From contig NZ_PVBQ01000001.1 in assembly GCF_002980525.1 (NCBI RefSeq), forward strand, positions 372,001 through 436,000: 64,000 bases of DNA, given 5' to 3'. The stretch is from Sphingobacterium haloxyli (GTDB lineage Bacteria; Bacteroidota; Bacteroidia; Sphingobacteriales; Sphingobacteriaceae). A program made the position numbers and the translations under genes. This document shows, piece by piece, positions 1 to 9,231 of this stretch (within the stretch, counting starts at the first letter, position 1; each line of letters begins with the position of its first letter). The notes under the pieces were generated by a model. The model was not told the DNA's origin, ran no database searches, and saw only the letters and a program-made list of their open reading frames with translations.

Positions 1-230
1 ATATTAATTTTCTCATCTCTTAGTCAACTATGCCTAAACTCACTTAGAACTGTGGATAAGTTTAAAAAAGGTGTTGTTTAGAGCGTTAGCTATTTACAGC
101 TATCCAAAGCTAGGCAGGTTTGCGGATTATTTATTATATCATTTTTACGCGTTCTTCCAAGATATTACCTAAGGCGATTATCCTCCCTATCTTGTTTTTT
201 GAGCCCTCTTGCTATTCGACGGTAGGGATA
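1..230. other. Intergenic, nothing recognised
   Basis: AT-rich stretch downstream of the first minus-strand operon. I found no convincing gene, tRNA or promoter. A gene may begin or end to the left of the window. Confidence 0.5.
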
Positions 231-265
231 TAAAAAATCCGAGCATGTAAAAAACATGCTCGGAT
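231..265 (-). terminator. Rho-independent terminator of the 8132-291 operon
   Basis: Perfect 12-bp stem (237-248 with 254-265) and a 5-nt loop. On the minus strand it is followed by TTTTTA (236-231). It lies 25 bp after the stop of the lipoprotein gene at 291 and closes the DUF4957-SusC-SusD-lipoprotein operon. Confidence 0.9.
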
Positions 266-290
266 GGAATACTGGGTTATAAAAACTTAT

Positions 291-1253
291 CTACTTCTGA
301 ATCTTCACGTGCATGTTGACGTAGGGTCTTCCGTCTGAGTCTTGTGTGGATTGAGTGATATACAAAGCACCGTATTTCCCTTCGGGTGTTCGGAAGTACA
401 ACAACGTATTCGGAGCCAAGCCTTGCACGTGATAAATAGCATCCGTTTGCTTGCGATCAATCGTCACTTTCTCCGCCTCTTCCTGAATCTTACTCGCTGA
501 CACCAATACGCGGGTATAGTTCGTATTCGTGTAATTCTCGATAGGTGCACTAAACAGCGTTTCTCGTTTGGTCCAGCCGGAAAGATCATAGAACGGTACG
601 GGATACTCATCCACACTTGTTGAGTAGAGGTTATACACCAATTCAGTAGGATTATTCTCATCCGCGGTTAATACCGTATCGATCCCCAAATCAATTTCAG
701 CGGATGCACTGCTTCCTTCACTGTAGCTATAGGTTCGACCCGTCGTTAGCGATAAAAAGCTTGGTAATTCCGGGGTATCTTCGCTGGGTGCATACAGCCG
801 TCTATTTACAAAGTGGTCGAAGCTCGGGCGGGCATCTATGGTAATGGAAGTATAGCCATCTCCCAGATACTCGTTTTTGAAATCACGGGCATAAAAACGG
901 AAGGTTACTTTTCCGTCGCGCTGCATCTTAAATTTCCGCACGCCGGAGAAGGAACGACGCTCACTATCCTCTGTATCGATGATCACCGTGGACCAAGTAC
1001 CGGTACCGTTAGTGCTATCCACCACAACCGAATACATATCCTCTTTAGCCGAGGTAATGGTAAAATAAATGTGCACACTATCGCCATCATTCACCACGGC
1101 ATCTTCGGTAACGGCGAATTCACTGCTATTTTGGAAGGTAACTTCGACATCCCCAAACATGGTGAATATATTCTCCGACTCCACCTTACAGGCGCTAAAG
1201 GCCAGCAAGGTAAAGAAAAGCGGCAGGTATCTTTTTATTTTCATCTTCTTCAT
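291..1253 (-). CDS. Surface lipoprotein of unknown family, last gene of first SusCD operon
   Basis: A 320-residue protein with a type II signal peptide: lipobox AFSAC, lipidated Cys22, followed by KVESEN. The rest looks all-beta, with many T/S/Y residues, and no catalytic motif that I can recognise. It follows SusD by 36 bp and ends just before a terminator, the position where SusE/SusF-type or other surface glycan-binding lipoproteins usually sit. A role in binding the polysaccharide at the cell surface is therefore inferred from position only. I do not recognise the family. The start could also be Met4 (MKIKRYLP), nine bases downstream. Confidence 0.75.
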   Translation of the reverse strand: MKKMKIKRYLPLFFTLLAFSACKVESENIFTMFGDVEVTFQNSSEFAVTEDAVVNDGDSVHIYFTITSAKEDMYSVVVDSTNGTGTWSTVIIDTEDSERRSFSGVRKFKMQRDGKVTFRFYARDFKNEYLGDGYTSITIDARPSFDHFVNRRLYAPSEDTPELPSFLSLTTGRTYSYSEGSSASAEIDLGIDTVLTADENNPTELVYNLYSTSVDEYPVPFYDLSGWTKRETLFSAPIENYTNTNYTRVLVSASKIQEEAEKVTIDRKQTDAIYHVQGLAPNTLLYFRTPEGKYGALYITQSTQDSDGRPYVNMHVKIQK

Positions 1254-1289
1254 CTTTAAATCATTTAATTAATTAATCAACCAGCCCTA

Positions 1290-3215
1290 TTAATCGTCAA
1301 GCGGATCAAATGTACCCCCCTCCCAACCAATAGTAGGTTGAATATCCACCCCCCTCCACACATAGTCGTTGTGGAAAGTGTAGAAATTATGATATGCCGG
1401 AATATCGATAGGCCTGAAGTTTGCCGCCTGCACAATTCTTCGTGCTTTAAAATGTTGCGAATACTCTCCCGGATCGTTCATATCGATACCATCCCGAAAT
1501 GGCCGTCCCGTTTCCGGATCTATCGCTTCCAATTCCGCAATTTTCTCATTCCGCAAACTACTTGCGTTACTGGCAGTTTCGTCATGTTCTACCACAATCA
1601 TCACTGTCGACAATATTTCTCCGGATAGTTTATGCCAATTGCGTGTACGGCGGAGGTCAGCATTTCGCTTATTCTCAAAAGGAAACTCGATCATACGTTC
1701 GTTGAGCAACAGCGCACGCATTTCCTCGATACTAGCAATATGTCCGAGGCCGTAGTCGTTGCTTCCTTGCTCAATGCCGGCACGCTGGCGAATCTGACGT
1801 ACCATTTCCTTGGCTGTCCCCATATCCCCGGTTTCATTTGCACAATCCGCGAGGTTCAACATCACTTCTGCAAAGCGCATTTCTATCCAATCCACAGGGT
1901 TTCCTCCGCCGGTATCGTTATTGTAACCAACCGCTGTGCGTGCCAGGGTTGGCGAAGCAAAGCGTTTGCAATAAACACCCCAATTGGCTCCTTCACTACG
2001 ACCATCATTCGACGCACCTTCATAGGTCCATTGCCGACGGTTTGCGTTTCCACTCAAGGCCCAAGTGCTGCCATTATAAGCGAAAGTAGCTTCGAAACGC
2101 GGATCTCTATCCTTCCAGAATAAAATCGGATCGTAGGTATACTCTCCGTCTTCGTCCAGTTGGTTTCCATCCTTCATTGGATAGGCATCCAGTAATTTTG
2201 TGCTCGCCCGGTAGGCCAAATGTGGGGATCCGTCTTCGGAACTTGGCCTCCATTTGCGCTCCCCGTTGTGTCCTCTACGTTCTACATCCGTAGAATACGG
2301 GCGAGAAATCAAGGTCTCGGGATTAGAAGCTCCTTGAATGCGAAAGATATCTGCGTAATCGGAGACCAGCGCATGCCCTTTGGCCAACGCAATATCGTAG
2401 GCTGCTCTATTCGCTATTAAGGCGTCTTGCCAACGTGAAGCGTCATGAGGATGCCTAGGGTCATCCAGCGGGTTAAACTGCGGACTTGCCCAGTACAGCA
2501 AGGCTTTTCCTTTCAAAGCCGCAGCTGCCTCGTAGGTAATGCGTCCCCAATCATTCCCCGTCCAGGTGATTCCCTCCAGGTACTCCATCGCCTTCGTCAA
2601 GTCATCGATAATCACCTCAAAACAAGTCCGAGCGCTCGCACGACCTCGCGCGGTAATATTGTCCGGATCCTGCGGCTCCAACACCAAGGTGACACCACCA
2701 TATACTTTCACCAACTCCAGATAGACCATAGCACGCAAGGCATGATACTGTCCCAAAAATTTTGCTTGGGTTTCCGCATCTAAATCACCCTCCGGAATCC
2801 AACGAATGGCATTATTACAGCGAGCAATATCATAATAGCGATTCAGTCCATAGGTCGACCTGTATTGGTTTCCTACATAACGCACATCGTGGTTTGTCAA
2901 AGGGTTTCCCGTAATGCCCATCGCCTGAGCTCCCCAGCCCCCTCCAAAGGCGAACACATGTTCATCACTTACCATGTGTATGTCATAGCGCTCTTGTGTT
3001 TCTCTACCCCATTCCCAAGGAAACATCGGAATACACACCTGATAAGTTCCGTTCAAGTGAAAATCCACAGCCCCTTCAACGCTCCATATTTCTGCATCCA
3101 TCCCACCTCTATCCGGTAGGATAAAAAAATCATCATTATTACAGGAAAGCAAGACGGCCGATGAGATCGCGACCAACACCCCTGTTTTTATCCTTGTATA
3201 TATATTTTTTTTCAT
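1290..3215 (-). CDS. SusD/RagB-family nutrient-binding outer-membrane lipoprotein
   Basis: A 641-residue SusD homologue that would cap the SusC channel encoded directly upstream (18 bp away) and bind oligosaccharides at the cell surface. Signal peptide with lipobox VLLSC (Cys25). The N-terminal part has the TPR-like features of the family (FLGQYHALRAMVYLELVKVYGGVTLV) and the C-terminal part the usual RFAEVMLNLADCANE and NERMIEFPFENKRNADLRR segments. The protein ends in WEGGTFDPLDD, much like the SusD at 26887, so the two pairs are related. The pectin-derived ligand is inferred from shared promoter architecture and neighbours. Confidence 0.93.
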   Translation of the reverse strand: MKKNIYTRIKTGVLVAISSAVLLSCNNDDFFILPDRGGMDAEIWSVEGAVDFHLNGTYQVCIPMFPWEWGRETQERYDIHMVSDEHVFAFGGGWGAQAMGITGNPLTNHDVRYVGNQYRSTYGLNRYYDIARCNNAIRWIPEGDLDAETQAKFLGQYHALRAMVYLELVKVYGGVTLVLEPQDPDNITARGRASARTCFEVIIDDLTKAMEYLEGITWTGNDWGRITYEAAAALKGKALLYWASPQFNPLDDPRHPHDASRWQDALIANRAAYDIALAKGHALVSDYADIFRIQGASNPETLISRPYSTDVERRGHNGERKWRPSSEDGSPHLAYRASTKLLDAYPMKDGNQLDEDGEYTYDPILFWKDRDPRFEATFAYNGSTWALSGNANRRQWTYEGASNDGRSEGANWGVYCKRFASPTLARTAVGYNNDTGGGNPVDWIEMRFAEVMLNLADCANETGDMGTAKEMVRQIRQRAGIEQGSNDYGLGHIASIEEMRALLLNERMIEFPFENKRNADLRRTRNWHKLSGEILSTVMIVVEHDETASNASSLRNEKIAELEAIDPETGRPFRDGIDMNDPGEYSQHFKARRIVQAANFRPIDIPAYHNFYTFHNDYVWRGVDIQPTIGWEGGTFDPLDD

Positions 3216-3233
3216 GTCTCTTTCGTATTAAGT

Positions 3234-6200
3234 TTACAAGCTAGCACTCAAGCCCAGCGAAAGTGTCCGTACAGTAGGATAGTTATAAGCGCTGGATGTA
3301 TAGGGGTCCTTGTAACTGAATGGGTTTACCAGTACCCATAAGTTATTTCCGGTCGCGAGTATACGCGCACTTCCCAGCCCCAAGCGACGTGCGACATTGG
3401 ACGGTAGGCTGTAACTAAAAGTCATATTATTGACCCGGATCATGGTTCCGTTTACGGTCCATATATCGGCATGACGATTAATATAGGGATCGTCTGCGCG
3501 TGGATATATTCCATTCATCGGATCATCCGGTGTCCAGCGATCACGCCAGAGTATCGGCACATTGGTTTCCAGGTCCGGCCTGGTTCTCGCTCGGCTATCG
3601 ATAGCCGCCCTACCGCCAAAGTTCATCACCAAATTGGTCCGTAAACTGAAGCTTTTGTAGTTAATCCCGATATTCCCTCCCATACCGAAAGTACTATTGG
3701 TTCGACGATTCTGAAGCAGCGTCTGATCCAAATGGTTCACGACACCGTCCCCATTGACATCCTCGTAGACCAACCAACCTACTTGTGGCACCTCTCCATT
3801 AATGGTATAATTTGGATTTTCAGACATAAAGGCATCCAGTTGTTCCTGTGTGCGGAATATGCCTTGTGTACGGAAGCCAATATTACCCGAGTTGTAAATA
3901 CGCGGATCTACGCCAAACTTTGTTCCCAACCATTTGCCGTCATCCAAATCCTTTTCCAGAATATCGTTTGCAGGATAAAGCATTTGTGTCACGATAGAGT
4001 TCCCATAGAATGGGATACCAAAGTTCATATTGGTGCTTAAGCTCCAGTCTTCTGCTAATTTCGTTTTATAACCTACCGAAATTTCTGAACCCCAGTTGTA
4101 GGCCTCTCGATAATTAATGACCGGTGCGAGCAGCCCGGCATAAAGCGGGTTCGTTGTATCTGCCCCCTGATCAAAACCGTCATAAGTCCTGTTTTTAAAG
4201 ATCTCCAGCGTAACGTTCATTTTATTATTCAGCAGCGTCGCGTCCAAGCCAAAGTTGAACGTTTCTCTCTTCTCCCAAGTGATGTTCAAGTTGGGGAATG
4301 TAGAAGGGTTTAGACCAACCCCATATTGATTGTTGCCGAACAAGTAGCCGTCATTAGTCCCCAACAGATAACGTTCCTGCCAAAGGCGGTCATCTACTCG
4401 ATCATCGCCTGTAATCCCCCAGTTGACCCGCAATTTCAAATTATTGATAAAGGAGATATTGTCTTTGAAAAAGTTTTCCTCACTGATATTCCAACCGGCA
4501 CCTACACTTGGTGACCAGCCCCAGCGATCGCCACGTGCGAAGTTCGAGGAGGCATCTAAACGTGTTACCACTTGCAGCATGTATTTTTTCTTGTAGTCGT
4601 AGCTAGCCCGTCCAAAACCGGAACGTTTGGTATGCTCTGTGATGGCTCTAGCCGTACGCTGCATGGTGTTTACATCAAATGCCCAATAATCCTCAAAGCC
4701 CGGAACCAACTGGGTAAGCCAGCGCACGCCCAAATTTTCCGAATAACCACGCGTTTGTTCTCCCCCAACAATAACCCCCAGCGTGTGATCTGCGAAGGTA
4801 TTGTTATAAGACAAGGTCACAAAGCCCTGATAGCCCTTGTTTTGTGCCAGCGTAGGGCTTGTTAACGAGTTGTTCTTATCAACTCCCCATGGCTCTTGAT
4901 CGGGATCCATCGTCGTCGAGAAGAACGCATTATTATTTCCCATGCGTTCGAATTGGTATAAGCGGTATGGCGGACGGTACGTGTTCGTATTTTCGTTCCC
5001 TCCGCGTTGCGACATTTGCATCCGTGCTGACAAACCCTTTAAAAACTTAGGTTCCCAGGTTAAACTAGCATTAATGCTATAACCCTGTCCTTTCCGCGAC
5101 TCCAAGTATCCGGAATTCAGTGCTGCTAAGGGGTTGGATCGACCGCCTAAATCAACAGGATATCCGTCAATGTACATCGGATACCAATCGGGTGTAGATA
5201 CGATGTTTTCATAGAAGCCTGCGTCCGTTTCGTTCCCGATTTGGTTTTTACTCTCCCGAATGCTGTGGTCTACATTAAAGGCAATGTCGGCTTTCAGACC
5301 TTCTACAATGGTTGTCGTCAAGCCACTACGCAAAGTATACTTATCATGCTTCATACCGGCGTAGTTAGCATTTTGGTTCTGAAAACTCCCCCCCACAAAG
5401 AAGGTCGTATTTTCACCACCACCGGAAATACTCAGGTTATGCCTTTGCGTCACTGCCGGCTTCCAAAGCTGATCGTACCAGCTATCCACATCCAGCCCAC
5501 GCAGGTAGTCCAAATCCGCTTCCGAGAAGAAACTTCCCCGAGAGGCATTCGCCATATAATAGCCTTCGTTCAGGAATTCCGCCAATTCATAGGTAGAAAG
5601 AAACTCCGGTCTGCGAGCCGCATCGTTCACACCGAGATAACCGTTGTAGGAAATACTGGGCTTTCCTTGTTTTCCTCGCTTAGTCGTCACCAACACTACC
5701 CCTTTCGCACCGGCAGCCCCATATATAGCCGCCGAAGCATCCTTCAGAAAGGTAATATCTTCCACCATGGAAGGATCCAAAGCATCGAAAACATCGGCGG
5801 TTACCGTAATCCCATCCACGATATAAAGCGGTTCTGTAGTCGCACCAATTCCTTGACCCGCGTCACTCATAGAAGCTCCCCGTATATTCAGGGTAATCCG
5901 TGACCCCGGCCGGCCCGAGGCTTCGCTCACACCAACACCCGGAATTTGATTTCGCAAGGCACCGGCAATATTCGGCGCCGGGATATCCATGAGCTCTTCG
6001 CCGGTAATGGTTACAACGGATCCGACAATTTCGGAGCGTTTTTGCGTACCGTAGCCTGTTACAATCACTTCTTCGATAGCGTCACTAGATTTCAGCTCTA
6101 TCGTAATACTTGTCATCCCTGCGACATTTACCTCGTGCACGTCATAGCCAACGTAGCTTACTACAATTGTTGTATTTCCCTCCGGCAAATTTATACGAAA

Positions 6201-6512
6201 CACCCCGTTTTCATCTGTCTGTACACCGGATTTTGTTCCTTTTACCAAGACGGTAGCCCCAACAATAGGATTTCCATCTTGGTCGACTACTTTCCCTGTT
6301 ATGTTGACAAGCTTTTCGGTTTTCGTCAGCTCTCGAGCAGGTATATCGGCCGCTTCCACTCCCGCAAAAGGAGTGACTAGCAAGCAGGCCAGCAGCACAT
6401 TTCGTGTTCCCCTTAGAAAAGCTAGGGGCATTTCAGCACGACTCTTCATATATCTTGTTTTAATTTTATTCATTCTACAAATAGGTTTCATCTCTATTGT
6501 GCTCTTCTCCAT
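3234..6512 (-). CDS. SusC/RagA-family TonB-linked outer-membrane transporter
   Basis: A 1092-residue TonB-dependent importer. A signal peptide (LLACLLVTPFAGVEA) is followed by a carboxypeptidase-D-like beta-sandwich (VNITGKVVDQDGNPIVGA onward), a SusC-type TonB-box region (EEVIVTGYGTQKR), the plug (SRITLNIRGAS, PLYIVDGITV) and a beta-barrel ending in LSLGLSASL. There is no STN signalling domain, so it is an ordinary SusC rather than an anti-sigma-linked transducer. The ATG at 6512 directly abuts the stop of the upstream lipoprotein gene, suggesting translational coupling. About 30 residues precede the signal peptide, so Met14 (6473) or Met22 (6449) are possible alternative starts. Confidence 0.94.
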   Translation of the reverse strand: MEKSTIEMKPICRMNKIKTRYMKSRAEMPLAFLRGTRNVLLACLLVTPFAGVEAADIPARELTKTEKLVNITGKVVDQDGNPIVGATVLVKGTKSGVQTDENGVFRINLPEGNTTIVVSYVGYDVHEVNVAGMTSITIELKSSDAIEEVIVTGYGTQKRSEIVGSVVTITGEELMDIPAPNIAGALRNQIPGVGVSEASGRPGSRITLNIRGASMSDAGQGIGATTEPLYIVDGITVTADVFDALDPSMVEDITFLKDASAAIYGAAGAKGVVLVTTKRGKQGKPSISYNGYLGVNDAARRPEFLSTYELAEFLNEGYYMANASRGSFFSEADLDYLRGLDVDSWYDQLWKPAVTQRHNLSISGGGENTTFFVGGSFQNQNANYAGMKHDKYTLRSGLTTTIVEGLKADIAFNVDHSIRESKNQIGNETDAGFYENIVSTPDWYPMYIDGYPVDLGGRSNPLAALNSGYLESRKGQGYSINASLTWEPKFLKGLSARMQMSQRGGNENTNTYRPPYRLYQFERMGNNNAFFSTTMDPDQEPWGVDKNNSLTSPTLAQNKGYQGFVTLSYNNTFADHTLGVIVGGEQTRGYSENLGVRWLTQLVPGFEDYWAFDVNTMQRTARAITEHTKRSGFGRASYDYKKKYMLQVVTRLDASSNFARGDRWGWSPSVGAGWNISEENFFKDNISFINNLKLRVNWGITGDDRVDDRLWQERYLLGTNDGYLFGNNQYGVGLNPSTFPNLNITWEKRETFNFGLDATLLNNKMNVTLEIFKNRTYDGFDQGADTTNPLYAGLLAPVINYREAYNWGSEISVGYKTKLAEDWSLSTNMNFGIPFYGNSIVTQMLYPANDILEKDLDDGKWLGTKFGVDPRIYNSGNIGFRTQGIFRTQEQLDAFMSENPNYTINGEVPQVGWLVYEDVNGDGVVNHLDQTLLQNRRTNSTFGMGGNIGINYKSFSLRTNLVMNFGGRAAIDSRARTRPDLETNVPILWRDRWTPDDPMNGIYPRADDPYINRHADIWTVNGTMIRVNNMTFSYSLPSNVARRLGLGSARILATGNNLWVLVNPFSYKDPYTSSAYNYPTVRTLSLGLSASL

Positions 6513-8132
6513 TTATGGTCTCCAACGTGGGTCACCGACAGTAAACAACGCTTCATCCATAATTGTTAAGTCGCTATTGGCATAGTTGCTCTTATCTGGG
6601 TTAGCAAATACTTGTTCTGATGTTCGTCCATAAGCGATTACACCTTCTATCATCCTTTGTTGCGTATTTGATCCCCAAGTGATGTCAGAAGTTGCAAAAC
6701 TATTCGACACAGTAATCGAATTCGGCATCACGCGATTAAACGAACGCCCACCCGATGTATAACCAATGAGGGTGTTACGAACCGTTAGGTTGCTGATCTC
6801 ACCACGACTAGCATCAATAATGTGGCGGTTATCACTTGGAGAATGGTATAACGTAGTATTTTCGATAAGCACCGAGTTCAAACTGGCATCCACCGAACCA
6901 CCGTGGCGGATGATATATTGCAGGTTGATGAAAGTTGAATTTGTAAAGCGTACATCGCGCACACTTGCGTCACTATGATCTATCGTGAGCGCGTTGTAGT
7001 TTCCGATATTCTGTACGATAGAGTTGTTAATCACGTACTCATTCACCGATTTCTGTCCTTCGGACTGCAGACGCATCACCCCGCGTAACTCGGACATTCT
7101 ACAAGCTTCAAATTCAATTTTGTTAATAGTAGCAACTCTACTGATATTAAACACATAGCTACCACCGATATCGCCGGTGAAATGCACATCTTCAAACTTG
7201 ATCAGATCCATGGCGCCTTCCACGTTAAACGAGGACGACATTTCAATCCTCGCCTGCGGCCCGAATCCCGGCTCGGATACCAAGGTTACGCCACGATCCA
7301 AGGTAAAGCCCTCCATAGTATAGGTCATGCCCCGCTTCAGCGCAATGACACTTCCATCAGGCACTGTAGTCAAGGTGTTTTGCAGAATTTTCGGATCGGA
7401 ACTCCCTCTGAGGTCAATATATCCCGCCTCCTCTACGGTTGGCTTGGTCGTGAACGTCAGTTCTCCCAAAGAGCGATCATCATGGCGGAAAAGCCGGGCG
7501 ACATAATCTGTGTTCGAGGTCAGCCCCTCCAATTGCATGGTAATCAACTCATCGTTGGACACGTTGAATTCTTGGGAATCGGATCCGTCTGCTTTTTCCA
7601 CAACCATTTTTGTCAGTTCGCCATGTCTTCCAAAGTTCAGCACTACCGCTTCATGGGATAAGTTCCAGACTTTGATCGGCGTAAATAGCTCGATTGGCCT
7701 CACTTGGAAGCGTGAGGTACGCATCCAAGAGGAACTTCCTGTTCCAGTGCTAGGTACGGTACGTACCCGAGCGAAATAAGGCTCCAGTGGTGTCAGCTCC
7801 TGGTCACTCAAGAAAAGTGAGGTAGAATCGGTGACAAAATCAAATACATTCTGCGCCGCATCGTTAAAGGTGGAATCTGATGACACTTGCACCTCATAAG
7901 ACACTTCAGCTCGCCGACTATCTCCTTCCCAAGCCGCATGCCCTGCCTCCCATTGTAGCACCAGCGAGGTATCTGCATGCACCAGCGTGATTGCACTTCC
8001 CATCTGTGTCAAACTCGTTGGCGGACCTGGCGCCACATCCTTATTACACGCATACATGACCGCGACCAACAGAAAGAGAAAAAGCATCCTTCCATACGAA
8101 AATACACTACCCGTAAAGTTCTTATATCTCAT
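6513..8132 (-). CDS. DUF4957/DUF5123-type beta-helix lipoprotein with FnIII domain
   Basis: A 539-residue lipoprotein (lipobox VMYAC, Cys29). Residues of roughly 35-140 look like a fibronectin type III domain, followed by a second short beta domain and then a right-handed parallel beta-helix with repeated short strands (VNEYVINNSIVQNIGNYN). It ends in GDPRW, a signature shared with the two paralogues at 21654 and 23511. This is the DUF4957/DUF5123 arrangement common in pectin loci of Bacteroidota. A surface pectin-binding role is likely; lyase activity cannot be excluded since the beta-helix is also the fold of pectate lyases. It is the first gene of the operon, with a leader of about 340 nt. 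Confidence 0.85.
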   Translation of the reverse strand: MRYKNFTGSVFSYGRMLFLFLLVAVMYACNKDVAPGPPTSLTQMGSAITLVHADTSLVLQWEAGHAAWEGDSRRAEVSYEVQVSSDSTFNDAAQNVFDFVTDSTSLFLSDQELTPLEPYFARVRTVPSTGTGSSSWMRTSRFQVRPIELFTPIKVWNLSHEAVVLNFGRHGELTKMVVEKADGSDSQEFNVSNDELITMQLEGLTSNTDYVARLFRHDDRSLGELTFTTKPTVEEAGYIDLRGSSDPKILQNTLTTVPDGSVIALKRGMTYTMEGFTLDRGVTLVSEPGFGPQARIEMSSSFNVEGAMDLIKFEDVHFTGDIGGSYVFNISRVATINKIEFEACRMSELRGVMRLQSEGQKSVNEYVINNSIVQNIGNYNALTIDHSDASVRDVRFTNSTFINLQYIIRHGGSVDASLNSVLIENTTLYHSPSDNRHIIDASRGEISNLTVRNTLIGYTSGGRSFNRVMPNSITVSNSFATSDITWGSNTQQRMIEGVIAYGRTSEQVFANPDKSNYANSDLTIMDEALFTVGDPRWRP

Positions 8133-8481
8133 CTTTTTAGGTTTTTTGTTATTAATTAAATTATACTTTAGGTTATTAAATCACATTCCCTTAATTAATC
8201 CACAGCCACACAGCGACAACATGCCATAATCAAGAACCATCCAATAAGATAGTCGATTATTTATCCCCGGAATATTTTTTGACTATATCCCGAACTGCCA
8301 ATATTGTACAAAAGACACTAAGCGCGACTTTTATTATTTTTTTAATATTTACGATTTTCAGTTATTATTCCTCAGTTTAGCTAGTACTAAAAACGTTTAT
8401 AATGTTATTTCTATTCTTCTCTCTATACATGTACTACTACAAACATGCTATAACTAAATATATAATCGCTAGTCGTTGTAA
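8133..8481. other. Long untranslated leader of the first SusCD operon
   Basis: AT-rich region of about 350 bp between the predicted promoter and the ATG at 8132. The open frames in it have no family signature or coding look. It would form an unusually long 5' leader if the promoter at 8482-8546 is right. I see no riboswitch that I can name. Confidence 0.4.
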
Positions 8482-8546
8482 CAAAATTGATAATAAACCC
8501 TCTGTAAATCTTATATCGCATTGCCCTGTTATTATAAAATATTATC
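8482..8546 (-). promoter_or_regulatory. Predicted AraC-type operator and promoter P1 (first SusCD operon)
   Basis: Plus-strand view: -7 box CAAAATTG (8482-8489, one change from CAAANNTA), proximal half-site GCATTGCC (8518-8525) and distal half-site ATATTATC (8539-8546). The half-site starts are 29 and 50 nt from the end of the box, exactly as at six other promoters of the locus. No TTG at -33 is present, which fits an activator-dependent promoter. It lies just downstream of the terminator at 8610-8642. Confidence 0.65.
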
Positions 8547-8609
8547 ATATCAACCTTATCACGATTTTAAACCTGGCCTCGCCGATAGCGAAGCGGTTAC
8601 TAATGAACT

Positions 8610-8642
8610 AAAAAAGGGCTATCCGGAAACCGGTATAGCCCT
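8610..8642 (-). terminator. Terminator of the small lipoprotein operon
   Basis: Stem 8615-8626 with 8630-8642 (one bulged T), AAA loop, followed on the minus strand by a run of T. It closes the 9879-8684 operon, 42 bp after its last stop. Confidence 0.85.
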
Positions 8643-8683
8643 CTGATTATGATAATGCTACGCTAACAGCGTGAACGACCTGC

Positions 8684-8929
8684 TCAGGATCTTTTATGCA
8701 TAGATTTTGCCAACTTATAACTTAACAACATGGAGACAATAAACAGAAAGATATTTCCAATAAGAAAGCCCGTTCCATAGGAATTAAGGTTTCCCCGGTT
8801 AAAATACAACGTATTGACTATTTCGACCGTGCTTATCAACATTAACGTGAGTGATGTTGCCAGTATAGTATTGCGTAGCATGCATATCACCGCAGCACGG
8901 CGTGTCAACATTCTGAAGCTTTTCATCAC
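8684..8929 (-). CDS. Small hypothetical membrane protein (two TM segments)
   Basis: An 81-residue protein with two hydrophobic segments (ILATSLTLMLISTVEIVNTL and GTGFLIGNIFLFIVSMLLSY) and a basic C-terminus (KLAKSMHKRS). It starts 3 bp after the stop of the preceding small lipoprotein gene and is followed by a terminator, so it reads as the last gene of a three-gene unit. The arrangement supports a real gene, but I do not recognise a family and assign no function. Confidence 0.6.
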   Translation of the reverse strand: MMKSFRMLTRRAAVICMLRNTILATSLTLMLISTVEIVNTLYFNRGNLNSYGTGFLIGNIFLFIVSMLLSYKLAKSMHKRS

Positions 8930-8932
8930 TGG

Positions 8933-9208
8933 TTACCCTGTATATATACCTAATGTCACAGCAGATAGTATACCACGTATAAATGATCGATCTGGTTTGA
9001 AACAATCCCTTTCTGACCCCATCATCGCAGGTCCCGTATAGTGTTTCGATTTGGGCAGCAATCCGTATACGGAGTAATGATTTAAAATTAACTTTTTCTG
9101 ATCTATCGCCGGATAGGCGTTACTATTATTTAAATCCAAGCGACAGGAACTGACCGATAAGGCAACCAGTCCCAGTATAAACAGCTTGTAAAGTAGCATG
9201 ATGTTCAT
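8933..9208 (-). CDS. Small lipoprotein, weakly Bor-like
   Basis: A 91-residue protein beginning MNIMLLYKLF with lipobox SVSSC. The body ends in a hydrophobic tail, GILSAVTLGIYTG, that resembles the C-terminal VTLGIYTP of Bor-type lipoproteins; this resemblance is short and weak. A longer reading from 9259 would overlap the upstream gene and place 17 residues ahead of the signal peptide, so I chose 9208 (Met at 9199 is also possible). It is 23 bp after the lipoprotein gene at 9232. Function unknown. Confidence 0.6.
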   Translation of the reverse strand: MNIMLLYKLFILGLVALSVSSCRLDLNNSNAYPAIDQKKLILNHYSVYGLLPKSKHYTGPAMMGSERDCFKPDRSFIRGILSAVTLGIYTG

Positions 9209-9231
9209 TAAATTGATATAAAAACGCTTTA

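Noticed and set aside
6512..6516. Frameshift or fusion at the abutting stop/start of the DUF4957 and SusC genes
   Set aside because: Both proteins have complete ends (GDPRWRP) and starts with their own signal peptides; simple coupling is enough.
8402..8611. 69-residue open frame on the plus strand
   Set aside because: AT-rich, low complexity, overlaps promoter P1 and a terminator, no signal or family pattern.
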